A stretch of DNA of 64,000 nucleotides. It comes from Pseudarthrobacter sp. ATCC 49987 (GTDB taxonomy: Bacteria; Actinomycetota; Actinomycetes; Actinomycetales; Micrococcaceae). The stretch covers positions 186,001 to 250,000 of the forward strand of contig NZ_JAABNS010000001.1 of NCBI RefSeq assembly GCF_009928425.1, read 5' to 3'. Both the position numbers and the translations under genes were made by a program. Shown piece by piece: positions 20,588 to 29,635 of the stretch. Under the pieces are notes generated by a model. That model was given only the letters and a program-made list of their open reading frames with translations. It was not told the origin of the DNA and did no database searches. How positions within the stretch are numbered: the stretch's first letter is position 1; every line of letters begins with the position of its first letter.

Positions 20588-22585
20588 ATGACGGTTGCCG
20601 AAATCCAGGTTGACCAGCGGGTGATCGGGATCGACTCCCGCCGGTTCGCTTCCGTGGAGAAGGCGCTGGTGGAGCTCATCACCAACAGCGACGACAGCTA
20701 CGCCCGGCTGGAGAAAACCGGGGCGCCCGTGACCGGCAGCATCCACGTCGGCTACGAGCGGCACTACACCGGTGCCGTGCTCATGGTGACTGACCAGGCG
20801 GAGGGCATGTCCTTCGAAGAGGCCGCCCGCATCCTCACCTACGGCGGCGCGCACAGCCCGCTCTCCCGCGGCGAGGGCAACGGCCGCGGATACTTCGGTC
20901 GCGGACTCAAGCAGGCCATCTTCGGCCTGGGTCACGGCTGGATCGAGACCATCAAGGACGGCCGGTTCACCCGCATCGACGTCTTCCGCGGCGAGAACGG
21001 CGGCTACCTCTACGACGACGGCGAGGAGGACCGCCGTGCGTTTCCCGCCGACTACGCCCGCCTCGGCATTCCCGCGGGCGTCGCCGAGAGCGGCACCCGG
21101 GTGACCGTCGTCGTCGATAATCCCCACGTCACGATCACCCAGCACGCAACCCTGCTGCAGTCCCTCTCGGACAACATCTATCTGCGTGACGTGCTGGACC
21201 GCCGGACGGTGGAGCTGGTGCCTGGCCGGGGCAGCGGTCAGCACGGAACCGGGCACGATGGCAGCGAGTTGATCCGCTTCCAGGAGCCCCCGGCCATTCC
21301 GCTCCTCGGCCCGGAGCGCCCCGGCAGCTTCAGCCACGAGGGAGGGGAGTATCCATTTACCCTCACGCTGAAGCGGGCGAAGGATGTGGAGCTGACGCTC
21401 AAGGGCGACGAACGCACCAACGGCCTGGTGGTCCTGTCCGGGATGGCGGCGCTCGACTGCACACTGTTCGAGTACGAGAACCAGGTGGGAACGGAGTATC
21501 TGTTCGGCACTGTCCGCTGCGCGGCGCTGACCGAGATGCTGGGCCGCGGCAAGGCGGTCATCAGCGACGAGCGGGAAGGGCTGAACTTCAAGGATCCGTT
21601 TGTGGCAGCGTTCTCCCAGGCCGTCAGCGCCATGATCGGCAGCGCGGTGCGGGACGAGAAGGAGAAGCTCGTGCACCTGGAACGGGCCACCACCTCCGGC
21701 CGCACCGCCGAGATGATCGAGCGCCTGCTGCAGCACATGAGTGAGGCGGCCGTGGTGGACCTGGGCATCGAGTCCTCCCCGGAAGCCGCCGGCCGGATCC
21801 CGGCCGAGGAGGAACCACCGGCCGCCCTGCGGTTCACCACCCCGTTCTACTACCGGAAGCCGGGGCACCCGTTCCACGTCGCCCTGCTGGTCGATGCAGG
21901 CCAGTTGCCCGACGGCGAACAGCTCACCTTCGAACTCGTTCTGCCCGAGTCGATGCGGATTGAACCTGAGCCTGTTCCCGTTCCGGTCGGTTCGTTGGAC
22001 GGCACCCAGCGGATCGAGTGGACGGTCACGGGGGACGCCGCGGGGGAGCGGGGTGAGATCACCGTCCGGGCCGGCGCCTACTGGGCATGGTGTGAGATCG
22101 TGGTTGCCGAGCACGCGTCCCACCGAAGCGAAGGCCAGCCCCCGCACCCTGCGGTTGTTCGACCCGCCGGCCACCCCGCTGAGCACCCCGCGGCGCACCC
22201 CGCGGCGCACCCCGCGGCGCACCCCGCTGAACACCCCGCGGCGCACCGGGTTCCCCGGGACCACGGTATGGATCTGTTCATCGGCTACGAATTCCGGAAC
22301 CTGCACAACAGCGCGGACCGGGCCGTCTACAGCGCCGCGGAACGCAAGGTCATCATCAACACCGGCGCACCGACCGTGCGGCTCTATGTCGACGGCCGCG
22401 GGCGCTTCCGAGACTCAGCGCGGCTGCTGCTCGCCGAACTCTTTATGGACGTGATCTCGGACGAACTGGCCCGGCGGCGCATCGGCCAGCACGGGCATGG
22501 GGGCGAGCTTGAGGCTTTCCACAGCGCCAAGCAGGACATCATCCGGCGCTACGGCAGCGACATCCACTTGTCGTTCCTGAGCTGA
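20588..22585 (+). CDS. Stand-alone GHKL (Hsp90-like/MORC-like) ATPase of unknown function
   Basis: A 665-residue cytoplasmic protein. The GHKL fold is recognisable by the N box ELITNSDDS (Glu29, Asn33), the G1 box DQAEGM (Asp69, Gly73) and the glycine-rich ATP lid GRGYFGRGLKQAIFGLGHG (about residues 100-118). There is no histidine-kinase phosphoacceptor domain, so it resembles MORC/MutL/Hsp90 ATPases more than two-component kinases. A middle domain (about 260-380), an Ig-like beta region (about 420-520) and a linker of about six HPA(A/E) repeats (about 531-554) precede a C-terminal alpha/beta domain. GAGGGAGA precedes the ATG. It has no operon partner. Function unknown. Confidence 0.75.
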   Translation: MTVAEIQVDQRVIGIDSRRFASVEKALVELITNSDDSYARLEKTGAPVTGSIHVGYERHYTGAVLMVTDQAEGMSFEEAARILTYGGAHSPLSRGEGNGRGYFGRGLKQAIFGLGHGWIETIKDGRFTRIDVFRGENGGYLYDDGEEDRRAFPADYARLGIPAGVAESGTRVTVVVDNPHVTITQHATLLQSLSDNIYLRDVLDRRTVELVPGRGSGQHGTGHDGSELIRFQEPPAIPLLGPERPGSFSHEGGEYPFTLTLKRAKDVELTLKGDERTNGLVVLSGMAALDCTLFEYENQVGTEYLFGTVRCAALTEMLGRGKAVISDEREGLNFKDPFVAAFSQAVSAMIGSAVRDEKEKLVHLERATTSGRTAEMIERLLQHMSEAAVVDLGIESSPEAAGRIPAEEEPPAALRFTTPFYYRKPGHPFHVALLVDAGQLPDGEQLTFELVLPESMRIEPEPVPVPVGSLDGTQRIEWTVTGDAAGERGEITVRAGAYWAWCEIVVAEHASHRSEGQPPHPAVVRPAGHPAEHPAAHPAAHPAAHPAEHPAAHRVPRDHGMDLFIGYEFRNLHNSADRAVYSAAERKVIINTGAPTVRLYVDGRGRFRDSARLLLAELFMDVISDELARRRIGQHGHGGELEAFHSAKQDIIRRYGSDIHLSFLS

Positions 22586-22650
22586 AACACGCTCCCGAGG
22601 TGGCATTGTGATGCGGTGCCGCGCCCCGGCACTGGCGCATGGCCGCCAGG

Positions 22651-22998
22651 CTACCGCTGCAGCGGCAGGTACAGAACCGTGTAGATGCCCAGGCCGGCGA
22701 GTACCACAACGCTGCCGGCAATCGCCGCCGTCCCCCGGATGTTCGCGGTCATCACCGCCCCGCCGATACCGCTGGCGTGGTGGTGGTAGCGGCGCCGCTG
22801 CGTGAGGGCGATGCCCAGGGCGACCAGGAGTGAAGCCGCCACAAGGGTGCCGGCAAACCAGCCGTGGTGGGGCACCCAGCGCAGGAAGATGCAGGCCGCC
22901 GTAACCAGCGTGAAGGAGGTCCGCCGCCAGGCGAGGTCCGTGCGCTCGGGCTGGAGCCCCGGGTCGTTATGAACAGCAGCGGGCCTGGTCTTCGCCAC
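22651..22998 (-). CDS. DUF202 family membrane protein
   Basis: A 115-residue protein with three membrane segments and the DUF202 signature LQPERTDLAWRRTSF near the N-terminus. Start is GTG 22998, two bases after the stop of the preceding DUF202 gene, so the pair is an operon and the products may form a heteromer. The role of the family is not established. Confidence 0.85.
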   Translation of the reverse strand: MAKTRPAAVHNDPGLQPERTDLAWRRTSFTLVTAACIFLRWVPHHGWFAGTLVAASLLVALGIALTQRRRYHHHASGIGGAVMTANIRGTAAIAGSVVVLAGLGIYTVLYLPLQR

Positions 22999-23000
22999 GG

Positions 23001-23510
23001 CTAGGCCGCCCGCCCGATCACAAAGACAATCAGCACGGCCGCAACGAGGGCGCCGCCGACGGCCAGGACCGGAGCGAGCAGGGGCGCCGGGAGCGGAGCC
23101 TGGCGCCGCATGGCCCGTTCCACATTGAGCCAGCGGAAGAACGAACCGCCGCCCGTCACCAGCCCCAGCAGAAGCAAGAGCACGGAGACGGTCTTGCGGA
23201 GTTCCGGGTCGAACAGTTCCGCGGTGAAGGCCTCGACCGCGATGCCGCCGGCGACCATCGCCAGCGAGGTCCGGATCCAGGCCAGGAACGTGCGCTCGTT
23301 GGCGAGCGTGAACCGGGGATCCGGGTCGGTCCCGCCGGCCAGTGCCCGGGCCAAGATCCCGCGACGACTCCGACCGGTGCCCGAAACCTCCCCGACAGCC
23401 TCAGCCTGAGCCCCGGCCTCAGACCCGGTGCCGGTCGCGGCCGGGGGTGCGCCGCCCGGTGCCTCGCCGACGTTGTGGGACGTGTCGTGTGCCTCTTCGT
23501 GTGCGGTCAT
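23001..23510 (-). CDS. DUF202 (YidH-like) membrane protein
   Basis: A 169-residue protein. The first 60 residues are hydrophilic and Ala/Gly/Glu-rich. The DUF202 core RFTLANERTFLAWIRTSLAM is followed by three membrane segments. It shares the ER(T)xLAWxRTS motif with the next gene, showing that the two are diverged relatives. ATG 23510 is preceded by GAAAG. Confidence 0.85.
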   Translation of the reverse strand: MTAHEEAHDTSHNVGEAPGGAPPAATGTGSEAGAQAEAVGEVSGTGRSRRGILARALAGGTDPDPRFTLANERTFLAWIRTSLAMVAGGIAVEAFTAELFDPELRKTVSVLLLLLGLVTGGGSFFRWLNVERAMRRQAPLPAPLLAPVLAVGGALVAAVLIVFVIGRAA

Positions 23511-23573
23511 GATGCTTTCAGGATGTCACTCGACGAGAGAATTCCACATTTTTCTGCCACGGCCGCGTCGTTC

Positions 23574-24116
23574 TCAGTTGTTCACGGCCGCATACAGGTT
23601 CAGGCTGGCCGAGAACACAAGCCACGAGACGTAGGGCAGCATCAGCAAACCGGCGGTCCTGCTGATGGGCCCGAAGCTGAGGACGGCAATGGTTGCCGTC
23701 ACGGCGTGGCCCCCGATGACGAGAAGTGCCAGCCACAGGGCAGCGGTTTCCAGCATCGGGTACAGGCCAAAGAACGTAAACGGCCACGCCAGATTCAACA
23801 GCAGCAGGGCGCCATAGGCCCGGAGCGCCGGCCGCCGGTCGACGCGCCGCTGCCGCCACACGAGCCACACCGCTACGGCCATGGCTGCATAGAGCACCAA
23901 CCACACGGAGCCGAAGATCCATCCCGGCGGGGTCCATGGGGCCTTGTCCGCGACGGCGTACCAGCCGTCCCCGTTCATCCGGATCGGCAGGGAGCCCAGC
24001 AGCGACACGCACCAGGACATCGTCAGGAAGCCGAGCAAGGCTGCGCTTTGCCGCCGCCACGGCCGGTCAACCGGCAGCGCGGGGCGCGGGAGACTGGTGT
24101 CAACGTTCGCAAGCAC
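23574..24116 (-). CDS. TspO/MBR family membrane protein
   Basis: A five-segment membrane protein of about 180 residues. Family hallmarks are WYAVADKAPWTPPGWIFGSVW, NLAWPFTFFGL and LMLPYVSWLVFSASLN. TspO proteins bind porphyrins and affect tetrapyrrole or stress responses; the exact role here is unknown. The start is uncertain: the open frame extends to 24323, but a terminator-like hairpin at 24156-24181 must lie upstream of the message, so the GTG at 24116 is preferred, giving the normal family length plus a short leader. Confidence 0.82.
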   Translation of the reverse strand: MLANVDTSLPRPALPVDRPWRRQSAALLGFLTMSWCVSLLGSLPIRMNGDGWYAVADKAPWTPPGWIFGSVWLVLYAAMAVAVWLVWRQRRVDRRPALRAYGALLLLNLAWPFTFFGLYPMLETAALWLALLVIGGHAVTATIAVLSFGPISRTAGLLMLPYVSWLVFSASLNLYAAVNN

Positions 24117-24155
24117 TGACTTACTGTGGTCAATCGGCGCCCATACGTCAAACCC

Positions 24156-24181
24156 GCGACGGCGGGACCTGCCGCCGTCGC
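24156..24181. terminator. Hairpin terminator after the TetR gene
   Basis: GCGACGGCGG (24156-24165) pairs perfectly with CCGCCGTCGC (24172-24181). It is a shorter member of the recurring terminator family, between the TetR stop and the TspO start. Confidence 0.6.
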
Positions 24182-24355
24182 TGTCGTCCGCGGCGCAAAA
24201 TGGATGGCGCCGCGCCAAATGCCCAGCGCTACCCGAATGCCCGCAGCGAGGGCGCAATTGCGCAGCGCAGGGTGATTTGCGCAGCGACAGCGCGTTGGGA
24301 CAGCGCGTTGGCGACGGCGTCACCTGCCGCCCCTGCCCTCGGTGGAATCCGTCTG

Positions 24356-24976
24356 TCAGGCCTCCGGCACCCGCAGCACCTCGACTGAAGCCAGGAGGTA
24401 CGGCACCGGATCAGGGTCCGTTCCCGCGGCCCACCGCACCCACGCTTCAAATGTCGCGGCGAGATAGGCCGCACACAGGTAGCCGGCCGTCTCGTCCGGA
24501 ACCCCGAGATCAACAAGATAGAGCCGAGCCCTCTCGCGCTGGGGCGCCAGGGAATCATAGCTCCGGCTGGCCAGTTCGGGATGCTCAGCGATCAGGCGCA
24601 GCCGCCCCCGCGACACCGAAAGATCGGGAATTGCCGCCACTCCGGCGATGGCCGCGGCACGCAATCCCGCCATGAGGCCGTCGCCGCCCTCGCGACCGTC
24701 CCCGGCCACTTCGAGGGCGAGCCCAGAGGCCTGGATCACCGGTTCCATGCCGCCCCAGATGAGATCGGCCTTGCTGGAGAAGTACCGGTACAGGCTCTTA
24801 CGCCCAATCCCGGCCTCGCGGGCAATGTCCTCCATCGAGGTCCGTTCGTAGCCGTTCTCGGCGAACAGCCGCAGCGCGAGCCTGGCGATGGCGTCCGGAT
24901 CGATGGTCACGGGACGCCCGGCGGAACGCATGCCGGAGGGCTTGGGGTCTTGCGAAGGCATCCCACCAGTATTCAC
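24356..24976 (-). CDS. TetR-family transcriptional regulator
   Basis: A 206-residue regulator. The helix-turn-helix reads [23 protein letters not shown] then [19 protein letters not shown] (residues about 30-75); the C-terminal half is a ligand-binding helical domain. Start is the GTG at 24976; an ATG at 24961 is an alternative. It is divergent from an SDR gene, and the intergenic space carries a perfect palindrome, so it very probably represses both genes and is released by a substrate of the dehydrogenase (inference). Confidence 0.9.
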   Translation of the reverse strand: MNTGGMPSQDPKPSGMRSAGRPVTIDPDAIARLALRLFAENGYERTSMEDIAREAGIGRKSLYRYFSSKADLIWGGMEPVIQASGLALEVAGDGREGGDGLMAGLRAAAIAGVAAIPDLSVSRGRLRLIAEHPELASRSYDSLAPQRERARLYLVDLGVPDETAGYLCAAYLAATFEAWVRWAAGTDPDPVPYLLASVEVLRVPEA

Positions 24977-24985
24977 CCTTTCATA

Positions 24986-25002
24986 ATGACACAGCGTGTC
25001 AT
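24986..25002. promoter_or_regulatory. TetR operator palindrome
   Basis: ATGACAC-AGC-GTGTCAT has perfect 7-base arms. It starts 9 bases beyond the TetR start and ends 43 bases before the SDR start, the usual position for a TetR repressor controlling a divergent pair. Confidence 0.85.
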
Positions 25003-25045
25003 AAGGTGGGAGATGTCAGCACTGGGAAACACTCGGAAGGACATC

Positions 25046-25825
25046 ATGGGCAACGAAGCTTCATGGCAGGAATCCGTCACCTCGGGCCGCTTCGCCGGCA
25101 AGACAGTCATCGTCACGGGCGCCGGCTCGGGCATCGGGCTGGCCACGGCCCTGCGCGTTGCCAAGGAGGGCGGCAAGGTCATCGCCGCCGACATCAGCGC
25201 CGAGCGGCTGGACGAGCTGGTCGCCGGGAACAGCGGCCTGGACCTGGTTCCCGTCGCCGGCGACATCGCTGATGAGGCAACCGTCGCCGCCGTCGTCGCC
25301 GCCGCAGGCGGCCGGGTCGACGCCCTCGCGAACGTCGCGGGCATCATGGACCACTTCGCCCCGATCCACGAGGTTGACGACGTCACCTGGGAGCGGGTCT
25401 TCAGGATCAACGTCACGGCCCTCATGCGGCTGACCCGCGCCGTTGTGCCGTTGATGCTTGAAGCCGGTTCCGGCTCCGTGGTCAACGTCGCCTCCGAGGC
25501 CGGCCTCCGGGGTTCGGCCGCCGGTGCCGCGTACACCGCGTCCAAGCACGCCGTCATCGGACTGACCAAGAACTCCTCGGTGATGTACGGGCCGAAGGGC
25601 CTGCGCTTCAATGCCGTGGCCCCCGGCGCCACCATCACCAACATCGAAGCCACGTGGGGTTCCCAGCTGGCAGCCGAGCGGCTCGGCCCGCTGATGGGAG
25701 CGAACATCCCGGCCCCCGCTACTGCGGCGCAGCTGGCGGCCTCGATCACCTTCCTGCTCAGCGACGACGGCACCAACGTCAACGGCGCGATCCTCGCCTC
25801 CGACGGCGGTTGGTCGGCGGTCTAA
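25046..25825 (+). CDS. SDR-family NAD(P)-dependent oxidoreductase
   Basis: A 259-residue short-chain dehydrogenase. The cofactor motif TGAGSGIG, LANVAG, the Ser of VNVASEAG and YTASKHA (Tyr/Lys) are all present, with a C-terminal NVNGAILASDGGW typical of classical SDRs. The ATG at 25046 is favoured because GGAAGGA precedes it; an ATG at 25013 is possible. The gene is divergent from, and presumably regulated by, the TetR gene. Substrate unknown. Confidence 0.9.
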   Translation: MGNEASWQESVTSGRFAGKTVIVTGAGSGIGLATALRVAKEGGKVIAADISAERLDELVAGNSGLDLVPVAGDIADEATVAAVVAAAGGRVDALANVAGIMDHFAPIHEVDDVTWERVFRINVTALMRLTRAVVPLMLEAGSGSVVNVASEAGLRGSAAGAAYTASKHAVIGLTKNSSVMYGPKGLRFNAVAPGATITNIEATWGSQLAAERLGPLMGANIPAPATAAQLAASITFLLSDDGTNVNGAILASDGGWSAV

Positions 25826-25844
25826 CAGCACGCCGGCACAACGA

Positions 25845-25884
25845 AAGAGGACGACGGCGGGAGGGCTCCCGCCGCCGTCCTCTT
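25845..25884. terminator. 18-bp bidirectional hairpin terminator
   Basis: Arms 25845-25862 (AAGAGGACGACGGCGGGA) and 25867-25884 pair with one mismatch around GGGC. It lies between the convergent SDR and PKD genes, ends in TCTT on the plus strand and can serve both. Confidence 0.85.
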
Positions 25885-25931
25885 GCTATATCCCGGCTGT
25901 CTGTCAGCAGGGCCCCGTTGGCTTGGCCTGG

Positions 25932-28900
25932 TCAGGCCGGCTTCAGCGCTGTCCGCCAGACTGCGACGGCTTTTGCGGTGAATGTCCAGGTGGCTGTGCC
26001 GCTGGCGCCCGCGGTGGCTTGCGTCTTGTCTGCCAGTTCAGCGATCTGTGCGTCGGCGGCTTCCCAGCGTTCGGTCCAGCCGCTTGGGGCGGTGGCCGCT
26101 GGTGAGGAGCTGTCGAAGCCGACGCCGCCGATCAGCATCGCGTTGTTGCTCGCCGTGGTGACGCTGGGGGCTGCGATGCTGGTCGCCGTGTAGGTGGTGT
26201 TCGCGGCCGTGACAACGCTGCTGTCCAGCGGGGTGCTGTTGTTGACACCCCGGTAGGCAGTGACGCCGCCACCCCACTTCACCGCGGTGCTCAGCGTCCA
26301 GCTGTAACTTGCCGGGTCAGAGGAACCGACGACCCGGTAGTACGCAAACACCCGGGCGCCGCTGCCGATGTTGAGGGTGTTGACGATCGGGGTCCAGCCC
26401 GACGGGGTGCTGGCTGTCGGGTTCTTGTCCGCCGTGAATGAAGCTACCAGGACATCGCCCGCTGCCGTTCCGGAAGGTTTGTTCAGCGTGACGGTGGTGG
26501 TGGCCGTGGTGTTGTTCGTCGTGGTGGAGGCGCCGACGGTGATCCCTGATGTCGGCGGCGGGGTGGTGCCCGGGCTGACCGTGATGGTCTTGCTGGCCGA
26601 CGTCGAGCCTCCGGCGTTGGTGGCGGTCAGTGTCGCGGTGTAGGTGCCGGCCGTGGTGTAGGTGTACGAGGGATTTTGGGCGGTGGAGGTCCCGCCGTCC
26701 CCGAACGCCCAGGCCCAGGAGGTCGGTGAACCCGTCGACGTGTCAGTGAAGCTAACGCCCAGTGGTGCGGTGCCTGACGTCGGCGTCGCGGTGAACGAGG
26801 CCACCGGGGCTGCCGGCGGGGGCGGGGGAGTGGTCCCTCCCGTGCTGGCGCCTGGTTTCAGCGCTGTCCGCCAGACTGCGACGGCTTTTGCGGTGAATGT
26901 CCAGGTGGCTGTGCCGCTGGCGCCCGCGGTGGCTTGCGTCTTGTCTGCCAGTTCAGCGATCTGTGCGTCGGCGGCTTCCCAGCGTTCGGTCCAGCCGCTT
27001 GGGGCGGTGGCCGCTGGTGAGGAGCTGTCGAAGCCGACGCCGCCGATCAGCATCGCGTTGTTGCTCGCCGTGGTGACGCTGGGGGCTGCGATGCTGGTCG
27101 CCGTGTAGGTGGTGTTCGCGGCCGTGACAACGCTGCTGTCCAGCGGGGTGCTGTTGTTGACACCCCGGTAGGCAGTGACGCCGCCACCCCACTTCACCGC
27201 GGTGCTCAGCGTCCAGCTGTAACTTGCCGGGTCAGAGGAACCGACGACCCGGTAGTACGCAAACACCCGGGCGCCGCTGCCGATGTTGAGGGTGTTGACG
27301 ATCGGGGTCCAGCCCGACGGGGTGCTGGCTGTCGGGTTCTTGTCCGCCGTGAATGAAGCTACCAGGACATCGCCCGCTGCCGTTCCGGAAGGTTTGTTCA
27401 GCGTGACGGTGGTGGTGGCCGTGGTGTTGTTCGTCGTGGTGGAGGCGCCGACGGTGATCCCTGATGTCGGCGGCGGGGTGGTGCCCGGGCTGACCGTGAT
27501 GGTCTTGCTGGCCGACGTCGAGCCTCCGGCGTTGGTCGCGGTCAGGGTCGCGGTGTAGGTGCCGGCGGTGGAGTAGGTGTGCGACGGATTCTGCGTGGTG
27601 GAGGTCCCGCCGTCCCCGAAGGTCCAGGCCCAGGAGGTCGGTGAACCCGTGGACGTGTCAGAGAAGGCCACGTCCAAGGGTGCGGTGCCCGACGTCGGAG
27701 ACGCGGTGAACGAGGCCACCGGTGCTGCCGGCGGGGGCGGTGTGCTTCCCCCCAGGGTCCGGTAGGAGAACCAATAGCGCTTGGTCACGTTGTTGCTGGC
27801 CAGGACCACCAGGCCGGTCGTGCTGTTCACGCTCTGCTTGCTGGTGGTCACGTCGTTCATGTTGGCGGACGATCCGTCCTGGATGACCGGTGTGCCGCGC
27901 CCGGTCGGGAAGACCGGATTGTCCATGGACGCCGTCTTCTCATAGATGGCGCCGGGGATGCCGGAGTAGGCGCAGCCGCTGACGCCGGTGCCGGGCGCCG
28001 TGTGGAAGGCATGCACGGTGTTGTTCTGCGTATCCAGGATGATTTGCGGGCGGGAAACGCAGTCCCCGATCGTGGCGATCGTTGATTGCGAGAACGAGCC
28101 CGTTCCGGGCTTGAAAACCACCAGCAGCAACTGCGCCAGGCTCTGGTTGCTCGACGTGTCGTTGAGGCCGGTCTTGATCGCAGCGAACACCCGGCCGGTG
28201 CTGTCGGACTGAAGCGTCTTGACGCTCAGATGATCGTCGGCCAGCTTGTTGCCCTTGACGGCATCCTGGACCTTCCACGAGGAGGTCGCCGTGGGGCTGG
28301 TCCCATCGGTGCGGGTCGCCCAGCGCACGGAGCCTGCGAGCTGGTCGCTCCACATGACTCCGATCTTGTTGCCGCCGTAGGCCACCACCGCGGAAATGTC
28401 ATCCGGTGCGGGGTTCGGGTTGGTGACCGGAATAACGAACGGGGAATCCCAGCTGGTCCCGCCCGCTGCGGAGCGGTTGACGTAGACGGTGTTGGTGAAG
28501 CCGCTGGTCGAATTGCCGGAGACCTGGGTCCAGGTCGCCCAGATGGCGCCTGTGCTGTCCTGGTCGATCGTCATCGACTCGCTGCTGTTGTTCATGATGG
28601 TGGTCGGGAAGCCGCTGTCCAACGTGAACGTTCCCCCGGAGTAGCTGTAGCGGTACAGCTTGGCCGGCTGCCCCGAGACCGAGGCCTTGGGCGATGTATC
28701 ACCGGACACTGTCACTACATGGGAGGCGATGTAGAGGTGGGTGCCATCCCAGAGGGTGTCCGCCAGCGTGCTGGCCCGGGTGTCGTTCGTGATGCCGGTG
28801 CTGACCCAGGCCTTCGTGGGGACGTCCAGCCGGTAGATTTGCCAGCCCGTACCGGAGGTCCACATATCGGCCCACCACGATCCGCCGTTGTACCAGAGCT

Positions 28901-29069
28901 TGCTCTGCGGCTTGTCCGAGGTTGGCGGGTTGCTCACTCCGGTGTAGCTGATGCTGGGATAACCGTAGTCGGCGGCCGCCGAAGCGCTGCCTGAGATTCC
29001 GAGCAGGCCCCCGGCCACGACTAATGCCATTACCAGGCTCTGGCTAAGCCAGCGGACTGTACGTTTCAT
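25932..29069 (-). CDS. Large secreted protein with PKD domains and duplicated C-terminal modules
   Basis: About 1045 residues. A signal peptide (MKRTVRWLSQSLVMALVVAG, then SASA) is followed by a region of about 400 residues rich in Trp/Asp/Gly repeats suggestive of a beta-propeller. Next come PKD domain 1 (about 448-525), a beta-rich module of about 205 residues starting GITVGASTTTNN, a proline linker, PKD domain 2 (about 753-830) and a second copy of the module ending at the C-terminus. The PKD cores read SWAWTFGDGG and SWAWAFGDGG. No catalytic motif or sortase signal was found; it may bind surface glycans. Three in-frame starts exist (29069, 29090, 29111); the shortest gives a standard signal peptide. 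It adjoins the glycosyltransferase operon divergently. Confidence 0.8.
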   Translation of the reverse strand: MKRTVRWLSQSLVMALVVAGGLLGISGSASAAADYGYPSISYTGVSNPPTSDKPQSKLWYNGGSWWADMWTSGTGWQIYRLDVPTKAWVSTGITNDTRASTLADTLWDGTHLYIASHVVTVSGDTSPKASVSGQPAKLYRYSYSGGTFTLDSGFPTTIMNNSSESMTIDQDSTGAIWATWTQVSGNSTSGFTNTVYVNRSAAGGTSWDSPFVIPVTNPNPAPDDISAVVAYGGNKIGVMWSDQLAGSVRWATRTDGTSPTATSSWKVQDAVKGNKLADDHLSVKTLQSDSTGRVFAAIKTGLNDTSSNQSLAQLLLVVFKPGTGSFSQSTIATIGDCVSRPQIILDTQNNTVHAFHTAPGTGVSGCAYSGIPGAIYEKTASMDNPVFPTGRGTPVIQDGSSANMNDVTTSKQSVNSTTGLVVLASNNVTKRYWFSYRTLGGSTPPPPAAPVASFTASPTSGTAPLDVAFSDTSTGSPTSWAWTFGDGGTSTTQNPSHTYSTAGTYTATLTATNAGGSTSASKTITVSPGTTPPPTSGITVGASTTTNNTTATTTVTLNKPSGTAAGDVLVASFTADKNPTASTPSGWTPIVNTLNIGSGARVFAYYRVVGSSDPASYSWTLSTAVKWGGGVTAYRGVNNSTPLDSSVVTAANTTYTATSIAAPSVTTASNNAMLIGGVGFDSSSPAATAPSGWTERWEAADAQIAELADKTQATAGASGTATWTFTAKAVAVWRTALKPGASTGGTTPPPPPAAPVASFTATPTSGTAPLGVSFTDTSTGSPTSWAWAFGDGGTSTAQNPSYTYTTAGTYTATLTATNAGGSTSASKTITVSPGTTPPPTSGITVGASTTTNNTTATTTVTLNKPSGTAAGDVLVASFTADKNPTASTPSGWTPIVNTLNIGSGARVFAYYRVVGSSDPASYSWTLSTAVKWGGGVTAYRGVNNSTPLDSSVVTAANTTYTATSIAAPSVTTASNNAMLIGGVGFDSSSPAATAPSGWTERWEAADAQIAELADKTQATAGASGTATWTFTAKAVAVWRTALKPA
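25942..26856. repeat. 915-bp direct repeat, copy A (in the PKD gene)
   Basis: This block matches 26857-27771 at a fixed offset of 915 bases. About the first 680 bases look identical between copies, while the PKD-coding end differs at scattered positions. It encodes one PKD domain plus one downstream module. Confidence 0.9.
26857..27771. repeat. 915-bp direct repeat, copy B (in the PKD gene)
   Basis: Tandem partner of the block at 25942. Identity is highest over 26857 to about 27535. The PKD part differs at several bases, for example TFGDGG here against AFGDGG in the other copy. Confidence 0.9.
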
Positions 29070-29635
29070 CTTGATCGCCGTTTCTTTCATGCGTTTTATC
29101 GCCGTTTCCATGGTGAGTTTGCAGATGTTTCCCGACGAGGTGATGCTAGCCACTCTTTCGGGAAGTGAAAAGAGCAATTTTCCTTAGTTGAGATTCTTAT
29201 GTCTTTCCTGGCGGAGAAAGACCTTTCATGGAATACGCGATATGCCCCCTGGGCGTCAGTTGAACTGCGCCCAGAATCCCGTTTCCCCCTGAACCCGAAG
29301 CCCCGTCGCAACTTCGCTGTGGCGCCGGCGTGCGCCGGCTCTGGACGTTGCAGTCGAGGCGGCGTACGGTTCCAGTATCAGGACAAAATCGCTGAAACTC
29401 AACGGAATTTGGCACTTAAGCCGCCGACCGAGTACACCGTTCACGAATGACTCGTGGTTCCCGAGTAGACCGCCGGGAAGACCCAAGTAGAGGCACGGGA
29501 ATCGCGTGCTGAGTGGAACAAACAACCAAGTATTAGCCACTCGTGACACAACATTGGGTGAACTTTAGGCTCTAGGCAAGGCCACCGTCCAGTGGCAGCT
29601 GGGGTTCGGAGTTGCTCGTAATTCGACGGACGTCT
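29070..29635. other. Divergent promoter region of the polysaccharide operon
   Basis: About 570 bases, visibly less GC-rich than the surroundings, between the PKD gene and the first glycosyltransferase. Open frames here show no family features. It probably holds promoters in both directions and perhaps a long 5' leader. No clear hairpin or operator was found. Confidence 0.5.

Noticed and set aside
22180..22250. Tandem 12-base repeats as a CRISPR-like array
   Set aside because: No spacers; they are in frame and code for an HPA linker in the GHKL protein.
20525..22306. 593-residue minus-strand frame opposite the GHKL gene
   Set aside because: No motifs; the plus-strand protein has all GHKL boxes.
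24220..24330. Short direct repeats (cagcgcgttgg) between TetR and TspO as regulatory array
   Set aside because: Only two adjacent copies in simple GCGC-rich sequence; no further support.
25942..27771. Direct repeats as ends of a composite transposon
   Set aside because: The repeats are adjacent and entirely coding; no transposase or terminal inverted repeats.
29199..29549. Short frames on both strands in the promoter region of the glycan operon
   Set aside because: No initiation signals or recognisable domains, and composition unlike the neighbouring genes.
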